Shown here one piece after another: positions 58,831 through 64,000 of a DNA stretch of 64,000 bases. The DNA lies in assembly GCA_035048485.1 (NCBI GenBank), contig CM068583.1, positions 63,484,306-63,548,305 of the forward strand, written 5' to 3'. This stretch comes from Pteria penguin. Taxonomy: Eukaryota > Mollusca > Bivalvia > Pterioida > Pteriidae. The notes under the pieces were generated by a model. That model saw nothing but the letters and a program-made list of their open reading frames with translations, ran no database searches and had not been told where the DNA came from. The position numbers were made by a program, and so were the translations under genes. Each line of letters opens with the position of its first letter. The first letter of the stretch is position 1.

Positions 58831-61410
58831 GAATTACGGGAGGCAAGTTGTCTAAGGGAAGGTTCAAATTAAAGTTAATTTCCATTGTCATTTGCAATCC
58901 TTAAGCATACTTGTGTATAATTTTCTTAGTTTTACATTACACAACCGTGTTTCCTGTATGGATATAGTAATATGCAGTCAATACATGTATGCGAGTATGA
59001 TGTTTAAGTGATACATGTACGAGTCTTTCCTCCGTTGTAGCCTGTTCTTTGTGACAATATAATGGAATTGTGTATTTAACCATTGCTGACAAATATGCGA
59101 TATAAATATAGCACAAACAATCATCGACCCCTATTCAAACAGAGGTAGAATGACAATGTATTGAATTATAGATAAACTGTACGTGTAGATCAGTGGAACA
59201 AAAACTCTGCGCTATGTCCAGTATATGAATGGGTATGATTCATATAAATGAATAGCTACGGTGCTGACGACTCCAATACCCCGCCCTCAAACCCGGCCAT
59301 TTTCCGAGTGTGACAGATCCTTTTACGTACCAACGCACATCCTCTAAAACTTGATCTTGACTCCACTTCTCTATATGTCCTATAGCGATAATGACAAAGA
59401 AGTGGAGAAAAGATAGAAGCAGGTCATTTCGCAAAAGTTCATACGAAAATGTTCAGGATTTTTCTATAACTCTCAACCCAGAATTATTATGATTTGTCTC
59501 ATTCTGAAATGCAACAAAACATTTCATACTATGCATACATATTCTACCTAGGTGACAGTTTTAAAATTTCTTAAAATTTCCCATAAACTTTTTGGGAAAT
59601 GGTCTGCTGGTTTCGATTAGAATGACCAACACCTTATCTACAAGGCAGCCTCTGAAACGTGTTCTCCAGGCGCGTATCCAATTTCAGTTTTCAAAAGTCA
59701 AAGAAGAAATAATGGAGAGAAAGAGAGAGAGAGAGAGATTATCGGATTTCCATTTCTATCCTTTTAAATCGTTAAAAAGATATTGACGTTTCTTTGGTGT
59801 GAACAGATCTATGTTAAACACAAACAAACACGCCTGATTATATGTTTCAATCCTTATCCACGTGAGAAAACAAAGAGAAAAGACGGAGCTATTTTACCAA
59901 TACTGGTCGTTTGCTAAGTTATTACTGGAGAACATATTGCTGTCATTTCAATTTGTTACGACTGAATTTTATTGTACACATCGTCATATCTATGATAGAA
60001 TATCAGGCTTTTTAAGTAATTTGTTGTCCACATTGTCAAGTAAAATAACCTTAGACATCTTTTTGGGGGTCAATATTGTTTGTTCTTTAGTTATAAGGCT
60101 ATTGCACATAGTATCCCTTCAGTGATTCTGATGAAGTTCAATATTTATAAATGTTAATGTCGGACGACAGATACATACCATAGACGCATCGAACAGAGCC
60201 CGTCTGAGCTCTAGATTCACGTGAACTAGCATCGATTGGGAAAGTAATTTTATAATGAGAAAGTCACACTCTAAATTATGTACACGTAATTCAATACCAC
60301 TAAGCACCTTCCATGTGCACGTAATTCAATACCACTAAGCATCTTGCATGTCACTTAAGTTGATTGTGACCTCGACTTAAAATATATGTACTTTTCAAGG
60401 TTTTCGAGATTATGACACACGGCCTTCTCTTTTTTAAATTTGAATTTCTAATAATTACGTGTGGAAATTATTATTTTGATTTGTACATTTTTCCCTTGTT
60501 GAGGAATAACGTGACTTAAGGTCAAGGCATACCGCCTTTCTTTAAGGAACTTTTGTATGAAGTAGGTTCATATTCTAATGAACCATATAGAAATTATAAA
60601 CGAAATAGGAACATCATTCTTAAGTTGACAATGACCTTGACATGGGGTGCATTACCCTGAGTGAATCTATGACATATTGACCTCTTATGGGGAATTTTTC
60701 TACGAATTACATTCATTATCGCATGTAGAAATTACAGATCGGACAAGAAAAATTCTTTTGAGTTGATAACGATTCTGAGAGACGGTTATTTCTACCAAAT
60801 ATGAATTTAAATTCTAACGAAGCATGTAGAAATTAGGGGTTGGACCAAAACAAAATTCTTCCGAGTTGACAGTGACATGACCTTTAACTTATGACCCTAT
60901 TTGATAATTCTGATAGTCATAACATGATAACTACTTCTACGGAACATAGTTTGATAAAGCGTCACGAACGAACGGATTTGGTTGTACTGTATAATACATC
61001 CCGTCAGAGACCGGTGTATAATATAATGTGCATACCAACACAGACATGAATGCAAAGGCGACAATGTACACACTAACAGAGTCAGGAATTCGGAGACTGT
61101 GACAATGGATTGAGATCGAGTAGTAGTCATTATGCATATCTAAACAGCCTAAATATTTCAAATAAGACATAAACAGCTCTAAACAATACTTTTCAATTTA
61201 GAGCGGCGAGTGTAGTTTTTCTAAGAAATGAACAATACTCTTTTTTTCTTGTAGAAGGAGGCTGCGGGTGACAGACCGTTGTTATAAAGACTCAAAAAGG
61301 TTTAACCCCACTTCACCCCAACCCCAGTACCATATTCTGGCAGTCTTGGGTGCTGATTTTCAGGGCGTTAGATTTGATGTTTCACTTCGTTTGTCCGTTT
61401 TCTCTTTTTA
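58831..61410. other. No gene recognised
   Basis: Mostly unique-looking sequence. Contains a (ga)n tract near 59720, a 35-bp direct duplication (60283-60317 and 60318-60351, cacgtaattcaataccacta...) and scattered 'gaccttgac' pieces around 60370-60660. No exon-like segment is supported. Confidence 0.45.
59277..59345. repeat. SINE/satellite-related fragment
   Basis: tccgagtgtgacagatcctt + ttacgtaccaacgcacatcctct aligns by eye with the satellite monomer (gagcagtgagggatctttta / gtaccaatgtcttct) and with the SINE body. It is an intermediate between the two. Confidence 0.4.
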
Positions 61411-61665
61411 AGCCGATATGACTCCGTGGATGTGCTCGGCTTGTGAGCAAAAACACGCAGGTTCAACCACCACCGTTGGCGCACCAGTATCCTGTCTTTC
61501 CAATGAGACAGTAAAAACAGATAATAGATCCCCTCACTGCTTAATTAGGATAGGTCCGTTGCAAAGGTAGAAATTTCTAGGCATTGCATAACGCAGATGC
61601 CGTCACTATATACGTGAAATATTCGAGGAATGACGTAAAACAATAATCAAACGATCAATCATTTT
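61411..61665 (+). mobile_element. Diverged tRNA-headed SINE
   Basis: agccgatatgactccgtgga, the degenerate B-box aggttcaaccacc, aatgagacagtaaaaacaga, gcagatgccgtcactatata and ggaatgacgtaaaacaataa follow the SINE order, with an internal deletion around 61525. Confidence 0.72.
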
Positions 61666-62367
61666 TTTTATATTAGATTTATATTAGCTGGATTTATTCA
61701 GCCCTGTTAAAACTGACTAAATGGTTAGAATCGTTTTTCTAGAGCTATGCCAATATACATCTCGCCATTGAAAGGAAAGGACGAGGTTTTAACAAGGACG
61801 TTTTTATTACCAACACAAAAGCCTTTTGACGATTTAGGAATTATACCACTCATGTCAAAATAATATGAATTGACTTAGTTCATTTATTTCATCTATGTTT
61901 TCAGGAATTATCTGTAACTGCTGGCATCGTCTATATTATATTCTGAATAGCTGTTGGCTTTTGCAGAATACCTTTTGGGATTTGCTGCCTCTACAAAAAT
62001 AAATTGAAGTGCTGAATCAATTATTCTTCTCTGGTTCCAACAATGTTATCTACAAGAATTCAAAATGTGTCTGCTTAGTTGATATATTGAAATATTTAAG
62101 CATACATTTCCATGTACATGAACTCCTAAAAGCTAATAAACAATACAATCAGAGTAGAGTAAAATATTTACGAAAATGGCATCTGTGGCGTTACACAACA
62201 TAACGTGAATTAGTTTGATAAGCGAAGTTGATATCGATATACTATTAAAACATACTCCATTTATGTCATATAGTAGGAATGTGCAGAGAAATAGTTCTAT
62301 TGACAAAACAAAGTAATATAATACGTTTCTTACTGTATGTTTCATTAGCACAGATAAGTTTACTTAC
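61666..62367. other. Intron or intergenic sequence left of the collagen exon
   Basis: AT-rich. No downstream exon of the collagen-like gene could be recognised on the minus strand here. Confidence 0.4.
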
Positions 62368-62557
62368 TGACGCAGTCACAGCCAACAGGTGCATTGTTTT
62401 GTACGTCAGGCCCTGCTGGGCCCTCCGCACCACGCTCTCCTTTAGCACCTCGTAACCCCAGTACTCCTGGGTCTCCTCGATTCCCCTTCTCCCCTTTCCG
62501 ACCAAAAGAACCAGCGACACCACTAATACCCCTGTCTCCTGTAGCTCCTTTTATTCC
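62368..62557 (-). CDS. Collagen-like Gly-X-Y exon
   Basis: A 190-bp internal exon with acceptor tttgttacacag at its 5' edge and donor gtaagt at 62367. It encodes 17 uninterrupted Gly-X-Y triplets, including G-R-K-G-E-K-G-N-R-G-D-P and G-A-K-G-E-R-G-A-E, then a short non-collagenous tail DVQNNAPVGCDC before the splice site. Charged K-G-E and R-G-D triplets are typical of collagen triple helices. The two cysteines after the helix could covalently link chains. The exon is in phase 0 at its start and phase 1 at its end. No neighbouring exon was found in the window, so the gene (collagen, or a collagen-stalk protein such as one with a C1q head) cannot be named. Confidence 0.75.
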
Positions 62558-63269
62558 CTGTGTAACAAATTTCATGTATTAAAATCTGTATAGTGTAGCA
62601 TTATATGAAACATGTCATTATATATACATAAATCCTCATATATACACACATACATTATTTTCAGCTGCTAATTAATATGAAATAGTGTTCCTTTGGAGGT
62701 TAAAGTGCCCGAATGGTAGCCGGGTACTCTCACATTTTGCTTTACAGAATTATATTCTATGAAGAATATAATTATATTGTTTACACATGTTTTGTGTTAT
62801 GAGTAGGTGCTTACCAAACATGGCACGGAATTTCTCACTGGATGAAATAACTTAGAGAAGTGTGTTTTGTGGACATTTCACAAGTTTTTTTGGTTTTTTT
62901 TAAACAAAAGTGGATTATCTGGCATCCTGTATCATAAGAGATGTAAATTAGACAGAAAACAAATAGAGGTAGTTTATATGGACCTGGATTTGCAACGTTT
63001 CTAATTATATAGCGTGACCATGCACCTACTCTATTATTTGTATATATTGTGAGTATGTTTGTTCTCTATGTCTAAATGGGAAAAGAGAAATAAATGATTT
63101 TATTTAATTTTGTGTTTATGTTGCAATGTAAAATTTAGAAAAAACATGTAAAGAGAGATGTATTCCTTGTTGGAGTTTATTCCATACCTTAGAAACTGAA
63201 ATGGATTTGGATGTTTTTTCCCCATTATCATGATCTAGATATTCAACCCAATTATCATAGGACACTACA

Positions 63270-63270
<1 letters not shown>
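62558..63270. other. Sequence upstream of the collagen exon, nothing recognised
   Basis: AT-rich. No Gly-X-Y coding, signal-peptide exon or promoter seen on the minus strand. Confidence 0.4.
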
Positions 63271-63271
<1 letters not shown>

Positions 63272-63321
<50 letters not shown>

Positions 63322-63333
63322 TATATATATATC
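63272..63333. repeat. (CA)n microsatellite followed by (AT)n
   Basis: About 24 CA units, then about six AT units. The Cys/Val-only frame on the minus strand is a composition artefact. Confidence 0.95.
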
Positions 63334-63361
63334 TTAATAATCTTAATAGTGCTTATGTATT

Positions 63362-63604
63362 GAGGCCTAGTGGATAAGGTGCTCGGCTCGTGACCGAAGA
63401 CTCCCGTCCTAGGCACACCGGATGACACAGTAAAATCCGAGGTCCCGCGTCACGGTATGTGTGGCACGTAAAGATCCCTCAATGCTTCGGGTGGGTTCGA
63501 TGCAAAGGTATAAATTTGTATGCAATGCATCAGGCAGATGCCGTTATCATATACATGAAATAATCGTGGAGTGACGTAAAACAGTAATCAATCAATCAAT
63601 CAAT
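63362..63604 (+). mobile_element. tRNA-headed SINE with internal deletions
   Basis: gaggcctagtggataaggtg and ctcggctcgtgaccg, a B-box region shortened to gaagactcccgtcctaggc, body to cggagtgacgtaaaacagta-like tail and (atca)n. The tctgtctttcgg segment is missing. Confidence 0.82.
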
Positions 63605-64000
63605 CTTATATAGTGTCATGTGATGCACAAACTCTTGACTAAATACACAAACTGTTGTAGTTTGTTTAGAAATAGTAAAAAAAAAAAAATAATAATAACA
63701 GATAGTAAGTAAAATAAATAAAATAAATTATTAAGTAAATAAATAAATAAACAATAAAAATAATAATAAAAAATAAAAAACATTCGGTTAACCTATCGAA
63801 CTTTGTATTTAATGCTATGAAAAATAGAAATACGGCAATAATATCATTACGGTGATTACCTTCATCACTAATGTCTGTTTACGTGTAATATAATATCGAT
63901 GACATGATCATTATTGATTATGTCTATATTGTTGGTTAGTGTCATATTTATGTGTAAATGCATATACTGTATTATGCTAACAGTTTGTACTTGTTTTTTT
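63605..64000. other. A/T-rich end of window
   Basis: Contains an A run and (aat)n/(aaat)n simple repeats at 63675-63780; otherwise nothing recognised. Confidence 0.6.

Noticed and set aside
62394..62582. Proline-rich plus-strand frame opposite the collagen exon
   Set aside because: Antisense shadow of Gly-X-Y codons; the splice sites and phase support the minus strand.
63116..63316. Cys-Val repeat frame on the minus strand
   Set aside because: Direct translation of the (CA)n microsatellite.

Overview
This is a eukaryotic nuclear window, almost certainly from a bivalve or other marine mollusc. It is AT-rich, has large introns with GT/AG splice sites, and is filled with repeats that look molluscan: tRNA-headed SINEs, hairpin-ended Helitron-like repeats containing 'ggtcaaggtcac' tandem cores, short inverted-repeat elements, satellites and decayed LINEs. 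The species cannot be named from the sequence alone. No prokaryotic-type gene, CRISPR array or operon was seen.

Host genes are few. (1) A mitochondrial carrier of the SLC25A30/SLC25A14 (KMCP1/UCP5) type runs on the minus strand from its start codon at 21071 to the left edge. Seven coding exons, all in phase, encode the first 205 residues; the last third of the protein lies beyond position 1. (2) A complete EXOSC8/RRP43 exosome-ring subunit of 274 aa lies on the minus strand at 37622-38446. It is one uninterrupted coding exon with a splice acceptor 9 bp before its start codon. (3) One collagen-like Gly-X-Y exon lies on the minus strand at 62368-62557. A possible promoter plus first exon (minus strand, about 48850-48561) sits in a gap inside a satellite array.

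Layout. 1-21 kb: carrier exons separated by mobile DNA, including two direct copies (5420-7258 and 10915-13256) of a roughly 2-kb repeat on either side of carrier exon 6. 21-37 kb: no recognised gene; SINEs, inverted-repeat elements (one carrying a PHD-finger coding remnant), CAGGG-ended elements, and a cluster of palindromes rich in TGACGTCA around 33.5-34.2 kb. 37-38.5 kb: EXOSC8. 39-45 kb: tandem-core repeats and a 159-base G tract. 45.2-50.0 kb: a 44-bp tandem array, then a 57-bp satellite that appears to derive from the SINE body. 50-55 kb: inverted-repeat elements, including a 59-bp fold-back with a 9-bp target duplication. 55.2-57.0 kb: a broken LINE reverse transcriptase. 57-64 kb: a second LINE tail, the collagen exon, SINEs and microsatellites.

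The host genes show no functional link to one another. The main interest is mobile-element biology: element-borne promoter-like and coding pieces, satellite birth from a SINE, nested fold-back elements, and insertions that can be dated from filled and empty copies of the same site.
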